The notes under the pieces were generated by a model. It worked only from the letters and a program-made list of their open reading frames with translations, ran no database searches and was not told where the DNA came from. DNA of 64,000 bases from contig JADQBT010000007.1 in NCBI GenBank assembly GCA_016278485.1, positions 1 through 64,000 of the forward strand, read 5' to 3'. Source of the DNA: Halanaerobiales bacterium (GTDB taxonomy: Bacteria; Bacillota; Halanaerobiia; Halanaerobiales; Halanaerobiaceae). Below are positions 34,800 to 43,320 of the stretch, one piece after another; position 1 is the stretch's first letter, and every line of letters begins with the position of its first letter. The position numbers and the translations under genes are program-made.

Positions 34800-35143
34800 T
34801 GATTATTCGTTTAACTTTTGCATACTTGTTAATGATTATGGGGGCATTTTTTGCAATTGTTACAGTTATTGGTTTAATTAGATTTCCAGATGTATATACA
34901 AGAATACATGCCGGGGCAGTGGTTTTGACCATAAGTGCTGTGTTAGTATGTGTAGGCTCAGCGATTTATGTTTGGGATTTTTTATTAAGCTTAAAAATAT
35001 TATTGGTGGGAGGATTTTTTTTATTTTCCAATCCAATGGCAACCCATGCGATAGCAAAGGCATCGTATAAGCGAGGAATCGCCCTACCAGTTGAGAAAAC
35101 AATTGACGAATATTCAACATATCTTAGGAGAGATTCCGAATGA
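34799..35143 (+). CDS. mrpG: Mrp antiporter subunit G
   Basis: MnhG/MbhC-type subunit of 114 residues with the motif FAIVTVIGLIRFPDVYTRIHAGA followed by two further helices and the typical SNPMATHAIAKASYKRG segment. It overlaps its neighbours on both sides by one to four bases, so translation of the operon is closely coupled. Confidence 0.92.
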   Translation: MIIRLTFAYLLMIMGAFFAIVTVIGLIRFPDVYTRIHAGAVVLTISAVLVCVGSAIYVWDFLLSLKILLVGGFFLFSNPMATHAIAKASYKRGIALPVEKTIDEYSTYLRRDSE

Positions 35144-35379
35144 TTTATCTAGAATATTTACTATTGCTATTTTTAATTATTGCTGCAGTTATGGCAGTTT
35201 ATTTTGAAGATGAAGTCATTTCCATAATCTTTCTTTCGGTAGTTTCTGTTATTCTAACAACACTATATTTGCTCTATCAAGCGGCAGATGTTGCATTGGC
35301 CGAGGCTGTTATTGGTGCAGGTTTAAATACAGCGATTTACATGAGTGCTATTAGCCAGATTCGAGAAAAGAGTAAATAA
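35140..35379 (+). CDS. Mrp antiporter MbhD-like subunit (DUF4040; part of split MrpA)
   Basis: 79 residues with three membrane segments and the DUF4040 signature LYQAADVALAEAVIGAGLN. In Bacillus-type Mrp this region is the C-terminal part of the large MrpA; here it is a separate gene, as in Mbh-type and many Thermotogales/Halanaerobiales-type operons. AGGAGAG precedes the ATG, which overlaps the mrpG stop. Confidence 0.88.
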   Translation: MIYLEYLLLLFLIIAAVMAVYFEDEVISIIFLSVVSVILTTLYLLYQAADVALAEAVIGAGLNTAIYMSAISQIREKSK

Positions 35380-35391
35380 GGATGTGATAAA

Positions 35392-36099
35392 ATGAAAAAA
35401 TTTCTTGTTGGCTTACTTTTTATAGGACTGGCTTTCTTATTATTAATAAATTTTGCAGAACTACCAGAAGAAAAATTAATAACTTTTAGTCTGTCAGATT
35501 ATTATATTGGCTTTGGTTTAGAACAGACTGGGGCACTAAATTTAGTAACAGCTATTCTTTATGATTACCGTGGTTTTGATTCTTTAGGGGAAAGTACGGT
35601 AATTTTTGCTGCAGTTAGTGGAATAGTCCTTATCCTGTCACGTAAAATGCTTCCTGTATCTTCACATGGGCTTTCATTTATTGTTAAAAGGACTTTAGGT
35701 ATATTAACACCTTTTATAGCTTTATTTAGCTTATATGTAATTACACATGGTCATCTAACTCCAGGTGGTGGATTTCAAGGTGGAGTTATCCTTGCTGCGA
35801 TATCTATTATCTTTAGTATTGTATATGGAAGTGCATTTGATTATAAACGTTATAGCCCAGAATTAAAGACTACTTTTGAGACAGGTGGAGCATTAGTATT
35901 TATCATAATTGGAGGTTTAGGTATTTTATTTGATGGTTTCTTTTTAGATAATTTAGATTTCTTGACACATAGTCCTGGCACTTTAATCAGTGCAGGTAGT
36001 ATTCCATTAATAAATATTGGTATTGGTTTTAAGGTCGGAGCTGGACTGGCTATTGTTTTTTATAGCATGATTCAGAAAACTTTTGGAGAGGAGTTTTAG
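35392..36099 (+). CDS. mrpB: Mrp antiporter subunit B with MbhE-like N-terminus
   Basis: 235 residues. The first 90 correspond to the extreme C-terminus of MrpA (MbhE-like: NLVTAILYDYRGFDSLGESTV), and the rest is the MnhB domain with HGHLTPGGGFQGG. It is therefore a fusion of the MrpA tail and MrpB. GGATGTGAT lies upstream, and the next gene starts two bases after the stop. Confidence 0.9.
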   Translation: MKKFLVGLLFIGLAFLLLINFAELPEEKLITFSLSDYYIGFGLEQTGALNLVTAILYDYRGFDSLGESTVIFAAVSGIVLILSRKMLPVSSHGLSFIVKRTLGILTPFIALFSLYVITHGHLTPGGGFQGGVILAAISIIFSIVYGSAFDYKRYSPELKTTFETGGALVFIIIGGLGILFDGFFLDNLDFLTHSPGTLISAGSIPLINIGIGFKVGAGLAIVFYSMIQKTFGEEF

Positions 36100-36101
36100 C
36101 C

Positions 36102-36437
36102 TTGCTTCACCACCTGGTTTTTACCGTTTTATTTTTGTTAGGTCTTTATACTGTAATTTATAAAAATAATTTAATAAAAATGGTAATTGGCTTAAATATT
36201 ATGGAAATAGCTGTGTTTTTTTGGGTGATAGCAGTTAGTGATACCGGGAAAAGTGTCCCTATTTATCATTTAAATAAATTTGCAGCTAGTTTTAATGATC
36301 CTGTTCCCCAAGCACTAACCTTAACAGGAATTATAATTGGAGCAAGCACAACTGCCCTCTTGCTTACTTTCATTATTGAGTTAAATAAATTTGCGGATAC
36401 AATTGATAGTAATAAATTGGAGGGACTAAACGAATGA
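36102..36437 (+). CDS. mrpC: Mrp antiporter subunit C
   Basis: NuoK-like membrane subunit of 111 residues with three helices, the motif YKNNLIKMVIGLNIMEIAV and the C-terminal DPVPQALTLTGIIIGASTTAL typical of MnhC. It starts with TTG after GGAGAGGAG. The stop overlaps the mrpD start by four bases. Confidence 0.92.
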   Translation: MLHHLVFTVLFLLGLYTVIYKNNLIKMVIGLNIMEIAVFFWVIAVSDTGKSVPIYHLNKFAASFNDPVPQALTLTGIIIGASTTALLLTFIIELNKFADTIDSNKLEGLNE

Positions 36438-37969
36438 TTTCTATAAGTATTTTATTGTTAATAATTATCCCTTTAGTTGTAGCCTTTTTAATACCATTAT
36501 TGGATTTATATAATAAATTACTGAGACGTTATCTTGTCATAATTGGTGGAGTAATTGAAATATCTATTTCTATTTATATCATAATAAGTTATTTTTCAGA
36601 TTTAAAAGCAGGAAAATTTTTTCTAACTTATTATCTAGGTGGCTGGGGTCCACCTTTTGGTATTAATCTCGTCATGGATAGTGTGAGTTTGATTTTTTCC
36701 TCATTAATAAGTTTTGCTTTATTTTTTATTATAATTTATTCGATTGGTTTTATTGGGCATCATGAAGGAAAATATTATGTTTTATTTTTTCTAATATTGG
36801 GAGCAATGCAGGGGGCTATTTTAACAGGGGATATGTTTAATCTATACGTATTTATTGAGCTTTTGACTGTTACATCTGCACCTTTAGTTGCCTTTAAAAG
36901 GAATAAACATGCTACAGAAGCTGCTATAAAATATATGTTTTATGGAGTTATTGGCGGTTTGTTTTTCTTTGTAGGAGTGATTTTATTATATTTTAATATC
37001 GGCAGTTTAAATATGGCTCAGTTGGCTCAGCATTTTGCTGAGATTGAGAATAACATGCAGTTGACAATAATATCGATATTTTTAATTGGTTTATTGATAA
37101 AGATTGGGATATTTCCTTTTCATTTCTGGCTTCCCAAAGCTCATAGTGCTTGTCCGAGTTCATTAAGTGCTCTTCTTTCAGGTGTTTTATTGAAAGTATA
37201 TTTATATATTTTTATTAGACTATTTTGGATAGTGATTGGATTTGAATTTTTATTAGAGTTTAATATTGCATCTTTTTTAGTATATCTGGCCTTGGTTTCA
37301 AGTTTGTTTGGTCACGTTTTTGCTTTACAAGCATCAGATATTAAAAGAATGCTTGCTTTTTCTAGTATCGGTCATATTGGTATGATTTTAGCGGTTTTTT
37401 TGCTAAATACTGAAACAGGATTTTACGGAGGTTTGTTACATATTATTAGTCATTTATTAATGAAGACAGGACTTTTTTTAAGTACTGGCTATCTGTTGCA
37501 ATATACTAAGTCAAATCATATAGATGATTTTGCTGGGGTAGGACACCAGAATAAAGGTATTTTTGTTGGTTTTATATTACTTACTTTAAGCATGATAGGT
37601 ATGCCTCCATTTATTGGATTTTTTAGTAAATGGTATATAATAATGGCTTTCTTAAAGATTCAACATCATTTTGGTGCAATTGTTGTTGTTCTGGGTAGTT
37701 TGAGTGCAGTTTTTTATTATCTTAGATTTATAGCTAAAGGATATGAAAAAATCAAATTATCTGCTAGTGATTTAAAAAATGAAATATATAATAGGCCTAT
37801 TTTGTCTGTTTTTTATCGTGAAAAATTGGTTACTACAGTAATATATATATTTGTAGGAATGATCATATTGACAGGATTTTCTTTCCGCTTATTTGAATTA
37901 CCTTTACAAGAAGGAATTAAAGAATTAATAAATCCTCAAAATTATATTAATTTAATCTTGGGAGGATAA
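36434..37969 (+). CDS. mrpD: Mrp antiporter subunit D (proton-pumping NuoN/L-like)
   Basis: 511 residues with about 14 membrane segments. Conserved proton-channel features of the antiporter-like family are visible: FNLYVFIELLTVTSAPLVAFK (glutamate in helix 5), IGIFPFHFWLPKAHSACPS (lysine in helix 7), KRMLAFSSIGHIG and LLHIISHLLMKTGLF. GGAGGGACT precedes the ATG. This is the first of two large antiporter-like subunits in the operon. Confidence 0.93.
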   Translation: MISISILLLIIIPLVVAFLIPLLDLYNKLLRRYLVIIGGVIEISISIYIIISYFSDLKAGKFFLTYYLGGWGPPFGINLVMDSVSLIFSSLISFALFFIIIYSIGFIGHHEGKYYVLFFLILGAMQGAILTGDMFNLYVFIELLTVTSAPLVAFKRNKHATEAAIKYMFYGVIGGLFFFVGVILLYFNIGSLNMAQLAQHFAEIENNMQLTIISIFLIGLLIKIGIFPFHFWLPKAHSACPSSLSALLSGVLLKVYLYIFIRLFWIVIGFEFLLEFNIASFLVYLALVSSLFGHVFALQASDIKRMLAFSSIGHIGMILAVFLLNTETGFYGGLLHIISHLLMKTGLFLSTGYLLQYTKSNHIDDFAGVGHQNKGIFVGFILLTLSMIGMPPFIGFFSKWYIIMAFLKIQHHFGAIVVVLGSLSAVFYYLRFIAKGYEKIKLSASDLKNEIYNRPILSVFYREKLVTTVIYIFVGMIILTGFSFRLFELPLQEGIKELINPQNYINLILGG

Positions 37970-37973
37970 GTAA

Positions 37974-39473
37974 ATGTTGCCAGCAGTTACAGATAATAAT
38001 TTAGTTCAAATAATGATTATAACCGGTATTTTAGTTACATTACTTACGATTATCTATGCTTGGAAAAAATTAAAAAAAAATAAAATTTATTTTGTGATGT
38101 TAACAATAATTTATCTGGTGAGTTTTATAATTGTAATTGGAACGGATAAATGGATAGTTTTCCTTGGCGGTTGGGAGTTTGTTACTTTAACAACCAGTTT
38201 AATGTTTGCCTGGGATGATTGGAAATTAGTTAAGCAGTATTTTTTGATTCAATTTGCAGGGAGTAGTATTTTATTATATGCAGTTTTAGTGATAATTAAT
38301 AATGGATATGCTGAAGTTGGAATAATTAATTCTACTTTTTTACAGAATATATTAATAGTTGGTCTTGCCACAAAAAGTGCATTATTTGGATTTCATTTCT
38401 GGCTACCTGCCATTTATGCGAATTCTTCAGGCTTAGTAAACGCAATTTCCTCTGGTTGGGTTGTAAAACTTGGCTATATTATCTTATTGAAAGTAATCAT
38501 TCCTGAACAGGGTAATGCACTTTTATTTTATGCTGGGATATTAATGTTAATCTACGGTGGAGTTAAAGCCTTATTAGAAGTAAAACTTAAAGTGTTAATG
38601 GCATACAGTACTCTGAGCCAGCTTGGTCTGATTGCAATTGGAATTGGCAGTGGTACAGTCTATGGCTATTATGGAGCAGTTTTACATATTATTATCCATG
38701 CTCTAACGAAAACAGGTTTTTTTATTAACCTAGATGATATTATAAATAAATCAGGCACTCAAAATATTTATGAGTTAGCTGCTCGCTTTAATTATAGTTT
38801 ATTTAAGATAATTACTATTTTTGGCTTCTCTTTTTCATTATCAGGGGTAGTGTTTTTGGCGGGTTTTAATAGCAAATATTTAATAAAAAATTCTTTACCT
38901 GGTCCGCTATTATTAATAATTTTTTATTTAGGTGGTCTATTAACATTTTTGTATACTTTAAGATTATTATACTGGTTATTTATTTTTCAGGGTAAACAAA
39001 AAGCATTTCTGCTGAGATTAAATAATTATAAAATAAATTTTAGCATAGATTTATTTATAAATATTCCCATATTATTAATAATTCTTTTACTTGGTAATTA
39101 TCCAGATCTATTAAATTATTGGTTGCCGGCACTTGATTCATTTAGCTTTCCTCTAGGAAGTGGGATAGGCGAGACTATTTTATATTTATTAGTTGCATAT
39201 CTGATATTGGAAAAATTAAATTGGGTTAGAACTAAGGAAAAGGAATATCTTGAGATTGATGTTTTATTTAATAAAATAGAGGTTTTATTAAATAAAATAG
39301 GGAAAGCTTCGCTTAAGTTTGATACGGAGAAGATTGTAGAGCATTATTTTTTAAGAGGTATATATAAACTGTCCGGCAAAACTCATGATTTTATTTATCG
39401 AAGTTTTTCGGATCAACTTAGCTGGATACCTTTATTTCTTGCATTATTACTGGCCTGGCGTTATTTAGTATAG
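37974..39473 (+). CDS. Second large antiporter-like subunit (MrpA/MrpD-like)
   Basis: 499 residues, about 14 membrane segments, divergent from the preceding mrpD. Family features: GGWEFVTLTTSLMFAWDDW with the helix-5 glutamate, ATKSALFGFHFWLPAIYANSSG with the helix-7 lysine, KVLMAYSTLSQLGLIAIG and LHIIIHALTKTGFF. It probably plays the part of the MrpA N-terminal domain, whose C-terminal pieces are at 35140-36099. The C-terminal 100 residues are more variable and end in a final hydrophobic helix. TTGGGAGG precedes the ATG. Confidence 0.88.
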   Translation: MLPAVTDNNLVQIMIITGILVTLLTIIYAWKKLKKNKIYFVMLTIIYLVSFIIVIGTDKWIVFLGGWEFVTLTTSLMFAWDDWKLVKQYFLIQFAGSSILLYAVLVIINNGYAEVGIINSTFLQNILIVGLATKSALFGFHFWLPAIYANSSGLVNAISSGWVVKLGYIILLKVIIPEQGNALLFYAGILMLIYGGVKALLEVKLKVLMAYSTLSQLGLIAIGIGSGTVYGYYGAVLHIIIHALTKTGFFINLDDIINKSGTQNIYELAARFNYSLFKIITIFGFSFSLSGVVFLAGFNSKYLIKNSLPGPLLLIIFYLGGLLTFLYTLRLLYWLFIFQGKQKAFLLRLNNYKINFSIDLFINIPILLIILLLGNYPDLLNYWLPALDSFSFPLGSGIGETILYLLVAYLILEKLNWVRTKEKEYLEIDVLFNKIEVLLNKIGKASLKFDTEKIVEHYFLRGIYKLSGKTHDFIYRSFSDQLSWIPLFLALLLAWRYLV

Positions 39474-39484
39474 GGGGATATGAT

Positions 39485-39556
39485 ATGTATTTAATAGCTT
39501 TAATTTTAATTGGAGGAATTATATATTATTTTAAACGTGGAAAAGGAAGTAATTAA
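39485..39556 (+). CDS. 23-residue single-membrane-segment peptide at the end of the mrp operon
   Basis: The frame begins seven bases after GGGGG (39473-39477), 11 bases after the stop of the last antiporter gene. The product is MYLIALILIGGIIYYFKRGK plus GSN: one hydrophobic helix with a GG pair followed by a positively charged tail, as in small accessory subunits of membrane complexes. It is short, so chance cannot be excluded. I know no named family for it. Confidence 0.5.
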   Translation: MYLIALILIGGIIYYFKRGKGSN

Positions 39557-39690
39557 TAATTTATTATATATATGGTCTAAACATAAGCTAAATATGGACT
39601 AGCTAGAATAAAAGAGGATTTTTTATTTTTTTGTAGAAAAACATTGTATAGAGTAGAAAAGCTTATTTAAGATGACGACAGGAGGATAAA

Positions 39691-40590
39691 ATGAGAAAAG
39701 TAATTTTTGATTGTGATAATTCAATCGGTATACCCAAAAAAGATGTTGATGACGGTCTAACTTTATTATTTTTGTTAGGTAGCCCGAATATTGAATTAAA
39801 GGGAATAACTAGCGTTTTTGGTAATAGTACTATTGAAGATACTTTCCAGGCAACTGAACAAATGTTAGCTGATTTTAAAATTAATAATATTCCACATCAT
39901 AAAGGTGCTAAAGATCAGAATGATCTTGCTACACCTGCTGCTGATTTTCTGGTTAAGATGGCAGCTGAAAGTCCAGGTGAATTTACCCTGCTGGCAACTG
40001 GACCACTTACTAATCTGAAAGCTGCATATGAAATTGATAATAATTTTTTAAACAATCTTAAAGAAGTAGTTTTAATGGGTGGGGTGACAGATCCTTTAAC
40101 ATTTAATAATGATGAAATTCATGAAGTTAATTTCACCTGTGACCCAGTAGCAGCAGAACTTGTCATAAAAGCTGAACTGCCAATTGCTTTAATGTCAGGA
40201 AATCTTTGTTTATCAGCTCGTTTTGGTGAAAAATCCTGGAAAAGAGTAAAAAGAAATAATAACAAACCAGTTAGAGCCTATATTGAAGACAGAATTACAG
40301 AGTGGTATAGCTATTCATCAGAAATGATTGGTCTTACAGGGTTTTATATGTGGGATGTTGTAGCTGCAGTTTATCTTGTAGCACCTGAGTTGTTTCCACT
40401 AAGTAGAAAAAGAATCATTTCCACTGTTGAAGACCTTAAAAAAGGTAGAATATTAGTTGAACAAACTTCGGACAAGTTAGCTGATAAGGAAGTAATTAAT
40501 TTACCAGCAACTATAATTGATATTAAAAGATTTAAAGATACTATTTTTTCTGCCTGGGATGCAATTGAGATTGTACCAGAGGGATACTAA
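39691..40590 (+). CDS. Nucleoside hydrolase-like protein (IunH family, variant metal motif)
   Basis: Predicted N-ribosidase that splits nucleosides into base and ribose. The N-terminal calcium motif DxDxxxDD appears here as DCDNSIGIPKKDVDDG, with about six extra residues between the two acidic parts; LLATGPLTNL, VLMGGV and the later WDVVAA aspartate fit the family. I recall similar Clostridia-type variants, so the insertion is probably subfamily-specific. ACAGGAGG precedes the ATG. Length 299 residues. The 134-base gap upstream holds the small membrane peptide end and AT-rich promoter-like DNA only. Confidence 0.82.
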   Translation: MRKVIFDCDNSIGIPKKDVDDGLTLLFLLGSPNIELKGITSVFGNSTIEDTFQATEQMLADFKINNIPHHKGAKDQNDLATPAADFLVKMAAESPGEFTLLATGPLTNLKAAYEIDNNFLNNLKEVVLMGGVTDPLTFNNDEIHEVNFTCDPVAAELVIKAELPIALMSGNLCLSARFGEKSWKRVKRNNNKPVRAYIEDRITEWYSYSSEMIGLTGFYMWDVVAAVYLVAPELFPLSRKRIISTVEDLKKGRILVEQTSDKLADKEVINLPATIIDIKRFKDTIFSAWDAIEIVPEGY

Positions 40591-40595
40591 TCTAA

Positions 40596-41498
40596 TTATT
40601 GATTAAATAAACCGACCATGCGGTAGATAAATCCTTTCATACCGCGTGAACGGTTTGTTTTTTTACCCTCAATAATATAGTCTGCTATTTCTAATATTTT
40701 TAGACTGGAAATGGTATGAGGACTTGCCAACAGAACGGGTTGTTGAATTTTAACTGCTCTACGTAATTTTTTATCAAATGGGATTATACCTATTTTTTTA
40801 ATATCTAGTTTTAAGTACTGGCTAACAGCTTTTGTTATTTTTTTTGCAACAAGTTCTCCTTCTTGCATAGAGTCAACCTGATTAACAACAAAATGTATTT
40901 GGTGACTACAACCTTTTTGTTGCATGATTTTTATTAAACTATAGGCATCCATAATTGATGTTGGTTCAGGTGTAAGGATGATTATTGACTCATCGGCTGA
41001 TCTAATAAAATTCAAAACATCATTATGAATACCTGCTCCGATATCTAGTAAAACAAAGTCATACTTATTTTCTATATAATCTGATGTAGCAAGTAATCTT
41101 TTGATGGCAATCGAACTCATATTAATAAGTTCTTCACTACCACTTGTTCCAGGCAAAATATGCATATTGTTTGGACCTGCAACAATTGCTTCTTGAAATG
41201 TACACTTACCTTTAATAATGTGCCCTAGATTATAGATTGGTGTTATCCCTAAGACAAGATCGGCATTTGCCATCCCAAAATCAGCATCAATGATTAGAGT
41301 CTGATGACCATTTTTTTGTAGTGATAGACCTAGGTTAACCGTAAAATTAGTTTTACCTACCCCACCTTTTCCGCTTGCAATAGCAATAATACGAGTATTA
41401 TTGTCAGGGCATTCCGCTCTTTCTAATTCTGCTTCAGAATTCACTTTTTCTTTAGTTTCAAATCCTGCTAATTCTTTAATTTTATTTAAAATAGCCAT
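40596..41498 (-). CDS. MinD/FlhG-like ATPase
   Basis: Deviant Walker A ATPase of the MinD/ParA family: IASGKGGVGKTNFTVNLG, IIDADFGMANADLVLG and the switch VLLDIGAG. The GMANADLVLG segment and overall length of 300 residues match FlhG/YlxH (flagellar number control) better than septum MinD, and the C-terminus has a basic stretch (KKTNRSRGMKGFIYRMV) that could be a membrane-binding helix. An N-terminal 35-residue extension precedes the ATPase. No flagellar, minC or minE gene is adjacent. AAAGGAG precedes the ATG; it converges with the nucleoside hydrolase gene with a five-base gap. Confidence 0.85.
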   Translation of the reverse strand: MAILNKIKELAGFETKEKVNSEAELERAECPDNNTRIIAIASGKGGVGKTNFTVNLGLSLQKNGHQTLIIDADFGMANADLVLGITPIYNLGHIIKGKCTFQEAIVAGPNNMHILPGTSGSEELINMSSIAIKRLLATSDYIENKYDFVLLDIGAGIHNDVLNFIRSADESIIILTPEPTSIMDAYSLIKIMQQKGCSHQIHFVVNQVDSMQEGELVAKKITKAVSQYLKLDIKKIGIIPFDKKLRRAVKIQQPVLLASPHTISSLKILEIADYIIEGKKTNRSRGMKGFIYRMVGLFNQ

Positions 41499-41639
41499 AA
41501 TTTTCTCCTTTAGAATCTTCTAAATTATATAATTCAATAAAATGTGACAAAAACCTGCAAAATATATTTAACTTGCTCAACTTAACAATTAAATATATAA
41601 TAAATCATAATCAAGTCTACTTAGGGAGGTCACTTATTT

Positions 41640-42395
41640 ATGTTAAAGCTGGAAAAAATAATTGCTTCTTTATTGACACCACCTGGTTTGTTGGTCTTAC
41701 TTCAATTTTTATTAACTCTTTTAATTTTTAAATATTCTCGAAAAAATATTTTGCGTAATTTATCAGTTATAATACTGCTTATCTTAATAGTTTTTACAAC
41801 AGCAATTGGGGTCCGTATATTTCTGTTTCCACTTGAAAATACAGCAGAAGAGATGAATGTTGAACCCGGAGAACCTTATCCAATTGTAATAATGGGTGGT
41901 GGTATTTATTATGACAAGGGAGATGCTAAACCAGGTCTACATAGTATACAACGATTAAGCAAAGGTTATCAGGTCTATCAAAAGCTAAAGACACCTTTAA
42001 TTTATAGCGGGGGTGTTGGCATTGGTCAGAGTGGCATGAGTGAAGCAGATGTAGCTGCAAATTGGTTAATTAACTTAGGCATCCCTCCAGAAGATTATAT
42101 TGCTGAAGATCAAGCTAGAACTACTTATGAAAATGGTCTTTTTATTCAGGAATGGACTCGCAAAAACAATTATAATAAGGTTTATCTAGTGACTTCAGCT
42201 GTTCATATGTTGCGTTCACGGGCGGTTCTTAATAGTCAAGGCATAGAGGTTTTATCAATTCATTCTGGTTTTCTATATAGTCATCGTTTGTCCTGGTTAG
42301 ATTATTTGCCAAATCGTGGCGCGCTTTATGCATCATTAAGTGCTGTACATGAGTGGTTAGGGCTAGTTTGGTATAGAATAACAGGTAGAATCTAA
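41640..42395 (+). CDS. YdcF/ElyC-family membrane protein (DUF218)
   Basis: Two N-terminal membrane segments (about 15-30 and 40-62) anchor a DUF218 domain. The conserved signatures PIVIMGGGI, YSGGVG, EDQARTTYENG and VTSAVHMLRS (histidine) are present. E. coli ElyC acts in peptidoglycan and envelope homeostasis; the reaction is not known. TTAGGGAGG lies nine bases upstream of the ATG. It is read divergently from the MinD-like gene and precedes the PHP phosphatase by 21 bases. Confidence 0.87.
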   Translation: MLKLEKIIASLLTPPGLLVLLQFLLTLLIFKYSRKNILRNLSVIILLILIVFTTAIGVRIFLFPLENTAEEMNVEPGEPYPIVIMGGGIYYDKGDAKPGLHSIQRLSKGYQVYQKLKTPLIYSGGVGIGQSGMSEADVAANWLINLGIPPEDYIAEDQARTTYENGLFIQEWTRKNNYNKVYLVTSAVHMLRSRAVLNSQGIEVLSIHSGFLYSHRLSWLDYLPNRGALYASLSAVHEWLGLVWYRITGRI

Positions 42396-42416
42396 GTAGT
42401 TAGTGAGGTGGAAACT

Positions 42417-43265
42417 ATGGTAGCAGATTTACACATGCATTCGCTATATTCAGATGGAAGTTTTCGTCCAAGGCAATTAGTTGAAAGAGCGGCTGAAAAT
42501 GAAATTACAACTATTGCTCTAGCTGATCATGATACTGTTGAAGGTTTAGATGAAGCAATAGCTGCAGGTGAAGAATATGGAATTGATGTTATTCCAGCCC
42601 TGGAATTTTCTACGTTTCAAGCTGAAGCCGAGATTCACATTTTAGGATATTTCATAAACCATTACCAGCAAGATTTATTAAAAACAATTGATAAAATCTT
42701 TCAAGCAAGGATAAAAAGAGCACATGAGATGGTATTTAAATTAAATAAAATAGGAGTAAATATTACGGTAGAAGAAGTAGAAAAAATTGCGGGAGATAAA
42801 TATTTAGGTAGGCCACATATTGCTAAAACTATGGTTGAAGCTGGCTATATTAATGATATGGCTGATGCTTTTACAGATAAATTTATTGGCAATAAGGGAG
42901 CAGCGTATGTCCCAAAATTTAAATTATCACCTGAAGATGCAATTGAAACTATTCAAAAGGCAGAGGGTATAGCAGTTATTGCTCATCCATATTTTATTAA
43001 TCACGGTAAGGCAATGGATTTGGAACAAATAGTTGGGCTAAAAGATAAGGGTCTTACTGGTATTGAAGCATATCATGCAAAGCATAGTCCAGATGTTGCT
43101 CAGTATTATCTACAGATAGCTGATAAATTAGATCTGGTTGTTACAGCTGGGTCTGATTTTCACGGAGAGAACTCACCGGGAATTGATATAGGTGATGTGG
43201 TTTTAAATGAGGCTCAACTTCATAAATTCTATTCTGTAGCCGGCAGAAGAGCTAATCACAATTAA
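42417..43265 (+). CDS. PHP-domain phosphoesterase (nucleoside bisphosphate phosphatase / RNase AM type)
   Basis: Metal-dependent phosphoesterase of the TrpH/YciV group, which removes 3'-phosphate from 3',5'-bisphosphonucleotides or degrades short RNA. PHP motifs: DLHMHSLYSDGS, ALADHDTVEG, IAHPYF and TAGSDFHG; an insertion domain lies at about 95-180. ATG 42417 follows GTGAGGTGG; the GTG inside that site is rejected. The length of 282 residues is normal. It sits upstream of ATP sulfurylase, whose pathway produces 3'-phosphoadenosine phosphate, a possible substrate link. Confidence 0.88.
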   Translation: MVADLHMHSLYSDGSFRPRQLVERAAENEITTIALADHDTVEGLDEAIAAGEEYGIDVIPALEFSTFQAEAEIHILGYFINHYQQDLLKTIDKIFQARIKRAHEMVFKLNKIGVNITVEEVEKIAGDKYLGRPHIAKTMVEAGYINDMADAFTDKFIGNKGAAYVPKFKLSPEDAIETIQKAEGIAVIAHPYFINHGKAMDLEQIVGLKDKGLTGIEAYHAKHSPDVAQYYLQIADKLDLVVTAGSDFHGENSPGIDIGDVVLNEAQLHKFYSVAGRRANHN

Positions 43266-43320
43266 ATATAATAAACATATTATAAAGACAGATGCTATTC
43301 TAGATTAGGAGGTATTTGTC

